Below, piece after piece: positions 19,073-27,575 of a DNA stretch of 64,000 bases. The position numbers and the translations under genes are program-made. This DNA comes from CAZGUX01 sp964529305 (lineage in GTDB: Bacteria; Acidobacteriota; Terriglobia; Bryobacterales; Bryobacteraceae). The notes beneath the pieces were generated by a model, which did no database searches, was not told the DNA's origin, and was given only the letters and a program-made list of their open reading frames with translations. The stretch covers positions 1-64,000 of the forward strand of contig CAZGUX010000159.1 in assembly GCA_964529305.1 (NCBI GenBank), in the 5' to 3' direction. Numbering within the stretch: the first letter of the stretch is position 1; every line of letters starts with the position of its first letter.

Positions 19073-19267
19073 CGGCGACTTACCTCCTCCCAGGATTCAG
19101 GGCTCCCCTGCCGACTGATTCCGGGCCGGAAGAACGAGGCTGCCACAGAAGCTCACAGGCGCCCCGGAACACCCCTGATGACGTGTGACTGAAAACGAGG
19201 CCAGGCTCGTACCCGCCTCCTGTCAAGAGCCAGAAGTATTTATTGTTCAGGTGGTTACAAGGAAAAC

Positions 19268-19297
19268 TTGGCACTCCTCATGGGACTGTGCTAATAA
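19268..19297 (+). promoter_or_regulatory. CIRCE-like HrcA operator overlapping the groESL promoter
   Basis: TTGGCACTC, nine bases, CTGTGCTAA at 19268-19294 matches the CIRCE consensus (TTAGCACTC-N9-GAGTGCTAA) at 15 of 18 positions with exact spacing. The left arm doubles as a -35 (TTGGCA at 19268) with a -10 (TAATAA at 19292) 18 bases on, so HrcA binding would block polymerase. It lies about 90 bases before groES. The rest of the 310-base gap (19073-19267 and 19298-19365) shows nothing else, apart from a ggagg ribosome site just before groES. Confidence 0.7.
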
Positions 19298-19382
19298 TAG
19301 ACGGTGAGCTTGGAGCCACTAGGTCCCGAAGCTCGCGTCCACAGTATCAACAAATTACATCTGTTTGGAGGAAAGAACTTCG

Positions 19383-19688
19383 ATGAACATTCGCCCGCTG
19401 TACGACCGTATCGTGGTGAAGCGGATCGAAGAGCAGGAAACCGTCCGTGGCGGGATCATCATTCCTGACTCCGCGAAAGAGAAACCGCAGGAAGCTGAAG
19501 TGGTCGCGGTTGGCCATGGCAAGCGCCTGGAAGACGGAAAGCTGGTGCCCCTGGAAGTGAAGGTTGGCGACCGCATCCTGTTCGGCAAGTATTCCGGTAG
19601 CGACATCAAGATCGACGGCGAAGAGTACTTGATCATGCGCGAGGATGAAGTCCTCGGCATTCTGGCCCCGGTCGCAGTTGGCGCGTAG
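19383..19688 (+). CDS. groES: Co-chaperonin GroES
   Basis: A 101-residue ring subunit that caps GroEL. It starts NIRPLYDRIVVKRIEEQE, has the mobile loop ETVRGGIIIPDSAKEKPQE that docks to GroEL, and the closing segment EYLIMREDEVLGIL, all canonical. The ATG at 19383 is chosen over an in-frame upstream codon because a ggaggaaag site lies at the right distance. It is followed 68 bases later by groEL, and both are presumably driven by the CIRCE-controlled promoter upstream. Confidence 0.97.
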   Translation: MNIRPLYDRIVVKRIEEQETVRGGIIIPDSAKEKPQEAEVVAVGHGKRLEDGKLVPLEVKVGDRILFGKYSGSDIKIDGEEYLIMREDEVLGILAPVAVGA

Positions 19689-19756
19689 CCTGAAGGCTCG
19701 CCATGCGTACGGGAAAGTAGTGCAAAAAGTTCTAGCATCAGGAGAAGAAAACAGCA

Positions 19757-21382
19757 ATGCCTGGTAAGCAGATTATTTACAGCGAGAGTGCGCGTCAGGC
19801 GATTCTGCGTGGCGTAAATCAGCTCGCCGATGCCGTGAAGGTGACCCTTGGCCCCAAGGGACGTAATGTCGTTCTGGAGAAAAAGTTCGGCGGTCCGAAC
19901 ATCACCAAAGACGGCGTGACGGTGGCGAAGGAGATCGAGCTCAAGGATCCGATCGAAAACATGGGAGCGCAGATGGTGCGCGAAGTGGCGTCGAAGACCT
20001 CCGACGTCGCCGGCGACGGCACCACGACCGCAACCATCCTGGCGCAGGCGATCTTCCGCGAGGGCGTGAAGGCCGTGGCCGCCGGGGCCAATCCGATGGC
20101 GCTGAAGCGCGGCATCGAAAAGGCCGTCGAGGCCGTGGTGAACGAAGTGAAGACGTTCTCCAAGCCGGTATCCGGTGAGATGATCGCGCAGGTTGGGACG
20201 ATTTCGGCCAACAGCGACTTGACCATCGGGAACATCATCGCCGAAGCGATGAAGAAGGTGGGCAAGGACGGCGTCATCACCGTGGAAGAGTCCAAGACGA
20301 TGACGACCGAACTGCAGACCGTGGACGGCATGCAGTTCGACCGCGGCTACCTGTCCCCGTATTTCGTGAGCGATCCGGACCGGATGGAGTGCGTCCTGGA
20401 GGATCCGTACATCCTCATTCACGAAAAGAAGATCAGCAACATGAAGGATCTGCTTCCGCTGCTCGAGCAGATCGCCCGCTCCGGCAAGCCGCTGCTGGTG
20501 ATCGCCGAGGAAGTGGAAGGCGAAGCGCTCGCCACGCTGGTGGTGAACAAGCTGCGCGGCACGTTGAACGCCTGCTCGGTGAAGGCTCCGGGCTTCGGCG
20601 ACCGCCGCAAGGCGATGATGGAAGATATCTCGATCCTGACCGGCGGCAAGGCGATCATGGAAGAGACCGGCATCAAGCTGGAAGGCGTTCGTCTGGAAGA
20701 CTTGGGCCGGGCGAAGCGCGTGGTTGTCGACAAGGACAACACCACGATCATCGACGGCAACGGCACGCAGAAGACCATCGAAGGCCGGATCAAGCAGCTC
20801 CGCATGCAGATCGAGGAGACCACCTCGGACTATGACCGCGAGAAGCTGCAGGAGCGGCTGGCGAAGCTGGCCGGCGGCGTCGCGGTGATCAAAGTCGGGG
20901 CGGCGACCGAGACCGAAATGAAGGAAAAGAAGGCTCGTGTCGAGGATGCCCTGCATGCCACGCGCGCGGCTGTCGAGGAAGGAATTGTTCCCGGCGGCGG
21001 CGTGGCGCTGCTGCGGGCGGCGGCGGCGGTCAACTCGCTCCAGCTCGAAGGCGACGAGAAGATCGGCGCCAACATCGTGAAGCGCTCCTGCGAAGAGCCG
21101 CTGCGTCAGATCGTGGCGAACTCGGGCAGCGAGGGCTCGATTGTGGTCGAGAAGGTCCGCGAGAACAAGGCCGCGGCGTTCGGCTACAATGCCCAGACCG
21201 ATGTGTATGAGGACCTGGTCGCGGCGGGCGTTATCGACCCGACCAAGGTCACCCGCACCGCGCTGCAGAACGCTTCGTCGATCGCGTCGCTGATGCTGAC
21301 GACGGAGGCGATGGTCGCCGAGATCCCGGAGAAGAAGCCGGCTCCGGCGCCGTCCGGCCACGGTCCTGAGATGGACTACTAG
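19757..21382 (+). CDS. groEL: Chaperonin GroEL
   Basis: A 541-residue ATP-dependent folding chaperonin. The nucleotide-binding motifs are present: KVTLGPKGRNVVLEKKFG, the VAGDGTTTATILA phosphate loop and VPGGGVALLRAA. The chain ends PAPSGHGPEMDY instead of the flexible GGM repeats found in many bacteria, so the C-terminal tail that projects into the cavity is shortened and altered. The ATG follows a caggagaagaa ribosome site. The operon is closed by a strong hairpin terminator. Confidence 0.97.
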   Translation: MPGKQIIYSESARQAILRGVNQLADAVKVTLGPKGRNVVLEKKFGGPNITKDGVTVAKEIELKDPIENMGAQMVREVASKTSDVAGDGTTTATILAQAIFREGVKAVAAGANPMALKRGIEKAVEAVVNEVKTFSKPVSGEMIAQVGTISANSDLTIGNIIAEAMKKVGKDGVITVEESKTMTTELQTVDGMQFDRGYLSPYFVSDPDRMECVLEDPYILIHEKKISNMKDLLPLLEQIARSGKPLLVIAEEVEGEALATLVVNKLRGTLNACSVKAPGFGDRRKAMMEDISILTGGKAIMEETGIKLEGVRLEDLGRAKRVVVDKDNTTIIDGNGTQKTIEGRIKQLRMQIEETTSDYDREKLQERLAKLAGGVAVIKVGAATETEMKEKKARVEDALHATRAAVEEGIVPGGGVALLRAAAAVNSLQLEGDEKIGANIVKRSCEEPLRQIVANSGSEGSIVVEKVRENKAAAFGYNAQTDVYEDLVAAGVIDPTKVTRTALQNASSIASLMLTTEAMVAEIPEKKPAPAPSGHGPEMDY

Positions 21383-21408
21383 GCCGCGATTCCAGAGCCA
21401 ACCCAACA

Positions 21409-21450
21409 GGCCGCGCCCCCAAAGTCCGGGGGCGCGGCCTTTCGCTTTTT
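21409..21450 (+). terminator. Rho-independent terminator after groEL
   Basis: A perfect 12-base stem (GGCCGCGCCCCC with GGGGGCGCGGCC) around a 7-base loop, followed by TTTCGCTTTTT. It lies 27 bases after the groEL stop and in front of the convergent regulator gene. Confidence 0.9.
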
Positions 21451-21479
21451 GGGGCGGTGCGGGGTGACCGTCCCCGTAC

Positions 21480-22607
21480 TCAGATCATCAGATGCGAACC
21501 GGTTTGCGACGTATCGTATCCCGCCAGCACCTCCAGCTTTCGGCGGAGAGTGGCGCGCTGCAGGACGTCCAGAAACGCCTTCACGCTGGGAAGGTCTCCC
21601 GTGCGCCGCCGCATCACGAGGTCGTACCTGGCGCCCTGGAGCGGCACAAAGTCCAGACCGAAGGTCTGGGCAGCCGCCCTTGTGGCCATGCACGCGTCCG
21701 CCTCGCCGCGGGACACGACATACGCAGCGGGCAGGTGGCCGAACACCACATGGTCGAAACCCCGGACCTTGCCCTCGGGAACATGAGCGGCCTCCAGCAG
21801 TTTCTCCAGGAGAGCACGACTCCCGGAGCCAGGCTCCCGATTCACGAGACGGATCCCTTTGCGAGCCAGGTCTTCCGCCTTGCGAACTCCTTTTGGATTC
21901 CCCGGCGCCACGACGATCCCTTCTTCCCAGCGGGCAAACGTGACCACCAGAATTTCCTCGCCCGGAAACTGCGCGCGCACGTACGGCACGTTGAACTCGC
22001 CGGTTTTCGGATCCTCCAGATGAGAACCCGCGATGTGAACCTTCCCTTCCCTGAGCCACGTAAGCGCCAGTTTGCTCGATGCCGCCGCCGAGACGATTTC
22101 CACGCCGCTGGCCCGTTCGACCATATTGCAGAGGAGGCTGGTGGCCGGATCGCACCCGGCCAGGAGAAGGCGTCTTTGTGATGCTTCTTCCTTGGCAAAC
22201 ACCATGAGGTCCGCCCGGCCGCCGGCGCGATTGGTTCGCTGGATGATGCCATCGGCCACTGGCATGAAATAGGGGGTGTTCGGCACGGGGACGCTCACCC
22301 ATCGCGACCCGATCTGACAAATGCGAACCGGCTGCCCGCTGGCGGGCTTCGAGGCGCTGAGAACCTCCGCCGTCACGGATTCCGGATGGTTCGGCGCCGA
22401 TGCGCTCAAGGAGAACAGCTCGTCGATACCGACTTCCAACTCGCGCGCCATCAAAAGCGCGACCTCGGTATTGGGAACGTACGTTCCGGCCTCGATGGCA
22501 TAGATGGTCTGGCGGCTAACGCTGACGCGCCTGGCAAGATCCGATGCGCCGATTCCCCGGCTTTTGCGAATCTGGGCCAGGCGGTTCTCGATGATCGTCT
22601 TAGGCAA
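21480..22607 (-). CDS. XRE-type transcriptional regulator with molybdate-binding-like PBP domain
   Basis: A 375-residue fusion. Residues about 5-68 form an XRE helix-turn-helix (IRKSRGIGASDLARRVSVSR then QTIYAIEAGTYVPN). From about residue 140 the chain has a type 2 periplasmic-binding-protein fold without a signal peptide (LLLAGCDPATSLLCNMVE, GSHLEDPKTGEFN, NREPGSGSRALLEKLLE, GEADACMATRAAAQTFGLDFVPL). That is the PBP-like domain of cytoplasmic molybdate- or tungstate-sensing regulators. The start is TTG at 22607 after a ggggaaa site. The same strand carries a MOT1-type transporter upstream, which supports an oxyanion-responsive role. The ligand is inferred. Confidence 0.82.
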   Translation of the reverse strand: MPKTIIENRLAQIRKSRGIGASDLARRVSVSRQTIYAIEAGTYVPNTEVALLMARELEVGIDELFSLSASAPNHPESVTAEVLSASKPASGQPVRICQIGSRWVSVPVPNTPYFMPVADGIIQRTNRAGGRADLMVFAKEEASQRRLLLAGCDPATSLLCNMVERASGVEIVSAAASSKLALTWLREGKVHIAGSHLEDPKTGEFNVPYVRAQFPGEEILVVTFARWEEGIVVAPGNPKGVRKAEDLARKGIRLVNREPGSGSRALLEKLLEAAHVPEGKVRGFDHVVFGHLPAAYVVSRGEADACMATRAAAQTFGLDFVPLQGARYDLVMRRRTGDLPSVKAFLDVLQRATLRRKLEVLAGYDTSQTGSHLMI

Positions 22608-22779
22608 GCTATTTCCCCAGGTGCACCACTACCCGCTTCCGGCTTGTCTCGCGGCACAATCAGGCGGAAGCGTCCCCGCGAGCCGGCCAGCAGGATCCGA
22701 CTGTCGAGAGAGGCCGGGTCGACCTCCCCGAGCGAGAATACCACTGGATATCCGTCCCGCGCTTCATGACGCCGCACCC

Positions 22780-25700
22780 TCAGAAGTGGATCTTGAGAAC
22801 GAACTCGAACACGCGGGGGTCCAGGACCGTAGCGATCGAGCCGAACGCCGGACTCCCGAAACTGCCGTTCGGATTTCCCAGCGGGGGCGTGTTGGTGACG
22901 TTGAACGCCTCGGCCCGGAACTCGGTGCGGATCCGCTCGGAGATCGTGAACGTCTTGCCGGCCATCAGGTCGGCTGTCCGGTATCCGGGCCCGGTCACCG
23001 GGTTGCGGGAACTGGCGCCGATGGTGAATTGCGGAGCCTGAGTGAACGCCGCTGTGTTGAAGTAGCGCGCCAGGGTTCGCTGGCCGGAAGACAGGCTTGG
23101 GTCCGCCACGCGGTTCGGCCGCTGAATTCCGAAACCGGCGAAAGCGTTCAGATTGGTGGCCTGCGTGACGGCGATCGGGCTGCCCGACTGCATCCGAACG
23201 ATTCCACCCACTTGCCATCCGCCGCCGAAGACGTCGCGCCAGCCGCGCAACGACCGGTTCCGGCCTCTTCCAAACGGCAATTCGTAAACAAAGCCGCTCG
23301 ATAGAATGTGGGGCACGTTGCCCGTGGAGACATCCTTCTCCAGCCGCTTGTTGTAACTGTCCGCGGCCTGGAAGTTTGCCACCGGCCCGGTCAGCACGGC
23401 CGAATCGAAGACGGCGCCGGCATCGTCGATCAGCCGGGAGAACGTGTAGACCACGCTGAACGTGAGCCCGCCTGAAAAGCGCTTCTCGACGCGCGACTGG
23501 AATGAATGATACGTGGAGTGGCCGATGTTGTTGCGGTAGAGGGTGACCGTGGTGAACCGCGGGAAGGGCCGCAGCAGTTGCGCGCGGGCGAGGGTCGGAG
23601 CTCCCGGAGACGTGTTCGCGGGAATCTGTCCGAGGTACGGATTCGACACCTGCCGGGTCAGTTGCGCGCCGGACGAAAGTTGCTCGAGCGTAAGTTGGTT
23701 CAGGTTCACGTCGGGCACGCCCAGGCGCGTCAACTTCGATCCCAGGTACCCTGCTTCCAGGCTCCAGTTCTCGCCAACCGTCTTTTGCAGAGTCAGATTC
23801 CATTGCTGCGCATAGCCGCTGCCGTTGTTCCGCTGTACTCCGAAGACGCCCTGCCCAAGACCTGCGTCCGGACCCGGGGGCTGGGGAGTCACCGTCGGGC
23901 CGTGGGAGAGAATGAATGCGGGGTTGATATTGTCGAGGGTCTGCTGGCCAAGCGTCTGGATGAACGGAAACAAGGGCGTCGTGAACGGCGTCGTGATTCC
24001 GGCCTGCTCGATCCAGGTGAGGGAGTACCCGGACCGGATCACGAACGAGTCCGTCATCTTGAATGCCAGACCCACGCGGGGGCCGAAGTTCGCCTTCTCC
24101 AGATTTCGCGCGGTCCCCGGAAATCCATCGCGGCCGAGGTAATCCAGCTTCTGTGTTTGCAGATTGAAGACGGCGCCGCGATCGCCGGCGACGGTTGAAG
24201 GGAAATTGAGCGTGTAGCGAACGCCCAGGTTGACGGTGAGGCGGCGTGTAGCCCGCCAATCGTCCTGGAGAAAGAACTCGGCGATGGCGGCGCGGGGCCT
24301 GAGCACCTCCGACTGCGCATCAATGGTGAAGCGCGTGACAGGGCCCGACAGGAACGAAGCGAAGCTGTTGCCGGTATTGGCCACCGGCGTCCCCGCCGCG
24401 CTCAGGCCGGCCGTGAAGATATTCGTGAATTGGAAGTTCCCGGTGGGGCTGGGGGGCTGCAGCACGTCGAGCCGCTCCAGGCGGATATCGGCGCCGGCCT
24501 TGAGGCTGTGAGTCCTCCTGATCCACGAGAAGCTGTCAATCAACTGGGTGACGGACGTGGTGAACCGGGCATTGCCGTTCGCCGGCGGCCCAAGCTGCTG
24601 CAGTCCGACGACATCGTAGGTTGGCAGCACGTCCTGAAACGATGTCAACGGGAGGTTTGGGATCTGCGACAGTTGACTCGCCGATTGGCCCGTGGCGAGA
24701 GCGGATCGGCGGAAACCCCGCCGCGTGAAGCCGGCGCGGACTTGATTTACCGCGGTGGGCGTCAGGTTCCAACTATGCTCGCCGACGACGCTGTCGGCGC
24801 GCGTCAGCGTCCGTCCGATGAACGCCGCCGTGAAGGCGCCGCTGCCATCGGGCAGCGGGGCGGTTGGTTCCGAGTCGTCACGCAAGTACGAATACCGGCT
24901 GAAAATCCTGTGGCGCGCGCCGAGATAGTGATCCAGCCGGAGATCGAACTGGTCCTGCGCCGTGGTGTCGGCCCCAACCCGGCGGTAGTTGTTGGCCGTC
25001 GCCTCGTTGATGCCGTTGAACACATTGGGCGCCGGATACCGGCCGGCGACCGCGCGCGCCGCCGGGTCGAACCTGGCGGCGGGAATGGTGTTCCCCGGAA
25101 ACGGATCGCGGACGAAACCCGACGGTCCCTGGCTGGTCGTTCGAGGGTCGAAGATGGGCTGCGCAAACACGCCGCGCTTTTGCGCGCTGGTGGGGACCGT
25201 GCTGGTCCGCACGACTCCGGTGTCCAGACGGGTTCCCTGCCAATCGGCGAAGAAGAAGGTCTTGTTCTTCCGGACCGGGCCGCCCGCGACGAATCCGTAC
25301 TGGTTCCGCCGGAATCGAGGCTTGGCTCCCGCCGTCGCGAACAAGTTCCGGGCGTTCAGCGTTTCGTTGCGGAAGAACTCGAACAGCGTGCCGTGCAACC
25401 GGTTCGACCCCGACTTCTGATTGACCATGATCACGCCGCCGTTGGAACGCCCGTATTCCGCCGAGGGGCTGTTGGTCTCGACGCGAAACTCCTCGATGGC
25501 ATCGACGATGGGATAGAAAGCCACCTGGCCGGGCTCGGGCTGCAGCACGCTGATACCGTCGTAGATGTACTCGCTCACGCGCGGACGGCTGCCGTTGACG
25601 CGCGGCAGGAGATTGCCGGGAGGCAGATTCACTCCAGGCGACAGGGCAATCAACGGAACGAAATTCCTCCCGTCCAGGGGAAGCCCCACTACTCGCTTCT

Positions 25701-26124
25701 GCTCCACCACAAAGCCGGCGGTCCCGCGGCTCGCCTGCAGCAGCGGCGCGGCCGCGGTGACTTCGATGGACTGCGCAATGTCGCCGATCCGGAGATCAAG
25801 ATCGAGGTCGACCCGATCGCCCACGCGCAGCACGATGCCCGCGCGCCGATGCGACGCGAAGCCTTCTTTCGCCACGGTCACCCGATAGGTCCCGGCAGGC
25901 AGGGCGAAGAAGTGAAAGCCGCCGTTGCTCTGCGACGTCACCGACAGCTTGACACCCGTGCCTGCGTGGACGAGCTCGACGGCCGCGCCGCTCACCGGCA
26001 GCTTTCCCGGATCACGGATGAGTCCGAACAACTCAGCCTTCGTCGATTGCGCGCGGACCGAGCCCACGCAAAGAGCCAGCAGGAGAAACGCCGCCGTTCG
26101 GGTAGAATGCGCGTGGTGTGTCAT
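22780..26124 (-). CDS. TonB-dependent receptor, Oar-like, with carboxypeptidase regulatory-like N-domain
   Basis: A 1114-residue outer-membrane receptor. A signal peptide covers residues 1-26 (TAAFLLLALCVGSVRAQ). A CarboxypepD_reg-like beta-sandwich follows (about 30-115, GLIRDPGKLPVSGAAVELVH). Then comes a plug region with the VEVTAAAPLL and YIYDGISVLQ segments, and a long beta-barrel ending in the aromatic FEFVLKIHF. Receptors of this type import large ligands across the outer membrane using TonB energy and are numerous in Solibacter. The ATG at 26124 is preferred over 26151, which would put basic residues before the signal. It lies between a MOT1-type transporter gene and the PBP-domain regulator, all on the minus strand. 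The ligand is unknown. Confidence 0.9.
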   Translation of the reverse strand: MTHHAHSTRTAAFLLLALCVGSVRAQSTKAELFGLIRDPGKLPVSGAAVELVHAGTGVKLSVTSQSNGGFHFFALPAGTYRVTVAKEGFASHRRAGIVLRVGDRVDLDLDLRIGDIAQSIEVTAAAPLLQASRGTAGFVVEQKRVVGLPLDGRNFVPLIALSPGVNLPPGNLLPRVNGSRPRVSEYIYDGISVLQPEPGQVAFYPIVDAIEEFRVETNSPSAEYGRSNGGVIMVNQKSGSNRLHGTLFEFFRNETLNARNLFATAGAKPRFRRNQYGFVAGGPVRKNKTFFFADWQGTRLDTGVVRTSTVPTSAQKRGVFAQPIFDPRTTSQGPSGFVRDPFPGNTIPAARFDPAARAVAGRYPAPNVFNGINEATANNYRRVGADTTAQDQFDLRLDHYLGARHRIFSRYSYLRDDSEPTAPLPDGSGAFTAAFIGRTLTRADSVVGEHSWNLTPTAVNQVRAGFTRRGFRRSALATGQSASQLSQIPNLPLTSFQDVLPTYDVVGLQQLGPPANGNARFTTSVTQLIDSFSWIRRTHSLKAGADIRLERLDVLQPPSPTGNFQFTNIFTAGLSAAGTPVANTGNSFASFLSGPVTRFTIDAQSEVLRPRAAIAEFFLQDDWRATRRLTVNLGVRYTLNFPSTVAGDRGAVFNLQTQKLDYLGRDGFPGTARNLEKANFGPRVGLAFKMTDSFVIRSGYSLTWIEQAGITTPFTTPLFPFIQTLGQQTLDNINPAFILSHGPTVTPQPPGPDAGLGQGVFGVQRNNGSGYAQQWNLTLQKTVGENWSLEAGYLGSKLTRLGVPDVNLNQLTLEQLSSGAQLTRQVSNPYLGQIPANTSPGAPTLARAQLLRPFPRFTTVTLYRNNIGHSTYHSFQSRVEKRFSGGLTFSVVYTFSRLIDDAGAVFDSAVLTGPVANFQAADSYNKRLEKDVSTGNVPHILSSGFVYELPFGRGRNRSLRGWRDVFGGGWQVGGIVRMQSGSPIAVTQATNLNAFAGFGIQRPNRVADPSLSSGQRTLARYFNTAAFTQAPQFTIGASSRNPVTGPGYRTADLMAGKTFTISERIRTEFRAEAFNVTNTPPLGNPNGSFGSPAFGSIATVLDPRVFEFVLKIHF

Positions 26125-26202
26125 GTTTAGACGACGACGATAGCGTAACATGACGACCAGCCGCACGCGAGTCAGGGTTTTGCCGTTGAGGAGAAGCGGC
26201 GC

Positions 26203-27450
26203 TCAGGCGCGGAAATCCGCTCCATCCTGCTCGCCCAGCCGGGCGATTCCCAGACGGGACAGATGGAACGCCATCACGCCGATCAGCAGGCCCGCCAGGT
26301 AGCCATACGGCACGGAACTCGCGATCACCCCCACTAACACGGCAAGCAGGAAGTCGGACCTCCGCCCTGACAAATCCCGCAGCAGCGCGAGGAGAGTAAT
26401 CGCCTCGAATAGGAGCAGAACGCCGAGGATGGGGCGGGGAAACACCTGGATCACGGTGTGAAAGCCCGGGCCGAAGAGGACGCCAATCAGCACGTAGAGA
26501 GAACCGTAAAGGACTACGGACCCTCCGGTCCGGCCGCCGAAAGCGTAGTGCCCGGCCATTCCGCCCGATCCGTGACAGGTGGGAACCCCTCCCAGGAAAG
26601 GATTGACCAGGTTCATCAGCGAATAGGTCCAGGCAATCCGGCGGGCGGTCAGCTTTCTCTCGGGGAACAAGTCCTCGGAGAGTTGGCGCGTTGCCAGGAC
26701 AGAGTTGGCGATCGAGAGTGGGATCTGCGGGAGCGCAAGGATCAGAAAGCCTGTCCATACGTCGGGCAGAGACGGCTGGTGGAACTCGGGCAAATGAAAG
26801 CCGAGAGAGCCTGCAAGGCCGGCGCCGTCCAGCTTGAAAGCGGCCGCGTAGACGATGCCCAACGCGATGAGAGCCACGGCGGAAGGAACTCGCCGGCGTC
26901 CAATCAGCACCAGGGTGAGCAGAAATCCGGCCCCAGCCAACCACCACCCAGCGATGCCGTCGGCGGGAACATAGTCCCGGAGAGCGATGCCGGAGAGCTG
27001 CAATCCGAGGCCGCACTGGATCCCGCGAACCACGGGTTTCGGGACGGCGCGATTGATCCAGTCGATGGCGCCCGTGGCGGAAAGGATGAGCATGCTGAGG
27101 CCAATCGCCAAGCCTCCGCCATACAGGAGATGCGGGGGGATCTTCTGGGCAATGACGATGGCCGCCATGGCTTTCAACGGTTGCACGGGCATGGGGATTC
27201 GGTACAGGATCGCCGTTGCCACCTGCATGAGACCGAACACGGTGAGGACGCTGGTGGCATTGAGCCCGGAGGCCAGGATCATTCCCACCAGCAGCGGTAG
27301 GTCAGTCCCCATGTCCCCGAAGGCGCCGGACCACTCCGAGCGATTGAAGCGCAAGCGGTTGTCGCCGTGGAGAGCAGCCTTCGCCGGCGAGTCCCCGTCG
27401 GGGTTCCATTGCGCACTGGGATTTGAAACCGACATGACGGGCAGCGACAC
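26203..27450 (-). CDS. MOT1-type molybdate/sulfate transporter
   Basis: A 415-residue inner-membrane protein with about ten to twelve hydrophobic segments. It carries the two MOT1 signatures: EWSGAFGDMGTDLPLL before the first membrane helix (near residue 45) and RIPMPVQPLKAMAAIVIAQ (near 90). MOT1 proteins are SulP relatives with high affinity for molybdate; bacterial members are also annotated as sulfate transporters. There is no STAS domain, as expected for MOT1. The start is GTG at 27450, with an ATG five codons in as alternative. The cognate regulator may be the PBP-domain XRE gene downstream of the receptor. Substrate preference is inferred. Confidence 0.85.
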   Translation of the reverse strand: MSLPVMSVSNPSAQWNPDGDSPAKAALHGDNRLRFNRSEWSGAFGDMGTDLPLLVGMILASGLNATSVLTVFGLMQVATAILYRIPMPVQPLKAMAAIVIAQKIPPHLLYGGGLAIGLSMLILSATGAIDWINRAVPKPVVRGIQCGLGLQLSGIALRDYVPADGIAGWWLAGAGFLLTLVLIGRRRVPSAVALIALGIVYAAAFKLDGAGLAGSLGFHLPEFHQPSLPDVWTGFLILALPQIPLSIANSVLATRQLSEDLFPERKLTARRIAWTYSLMNLVNPFLGGVPTCHGSGGMAGHYAFGGRTGGSVVLYGSLYVLIGVLFGPGFHTVIQVFPRPILGVLLLFEAITLLALLRDLSGRRSDFLLAVLVGVIASSVPYGYLAGLLIGVMAFHLSRLGIARLGEQDGADFRA

Positions 27451-27459
27451 CGTTCTGTC

Positions 27460-27474
27460 GTGTTAACATAACAC
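27460..27474. promoter_or_regulatory. 15 bp dyad upstream of the MOT1-type gene, possible operator
   Basis: GTGTTA-aca-TAACAC is a perfect inverted repeat with a 3-base spacer, 9 bases before the GTG start of the transporter. It contains a TATGTT that could be the minus-strand -10. It is a plausible regulator site. The binding protein is not known, though the XRE-PBP regulator nearby is the first candidate. Confidence 0.45.
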
Positions 27475-27575
27475 AGTCTCGGTTAGTGGTTTCACGCTCC
27501 CGCCGGCGGCACACGAGAGCGGCCGATACCGCCCCCAGCGGCCTGTTGCACACTGGTGTTTGCCACCGGTGCCCG

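Noticed and set aside
16687..19188. A very long plus-strand open frame (about 833 codons) across malQ and nuoB
   Set aside because: It is antisense to malQ and out of frame with nuoB, and its composition is typical of high-GC shadow frames with no domain pattern.
24430..26130. A 566-codon plus-strand frame opposite the TonB-dependent receptor
   Set aside because: The receptor frame has a signal peptide, plug and barrel motifs; the opposite frame has none.
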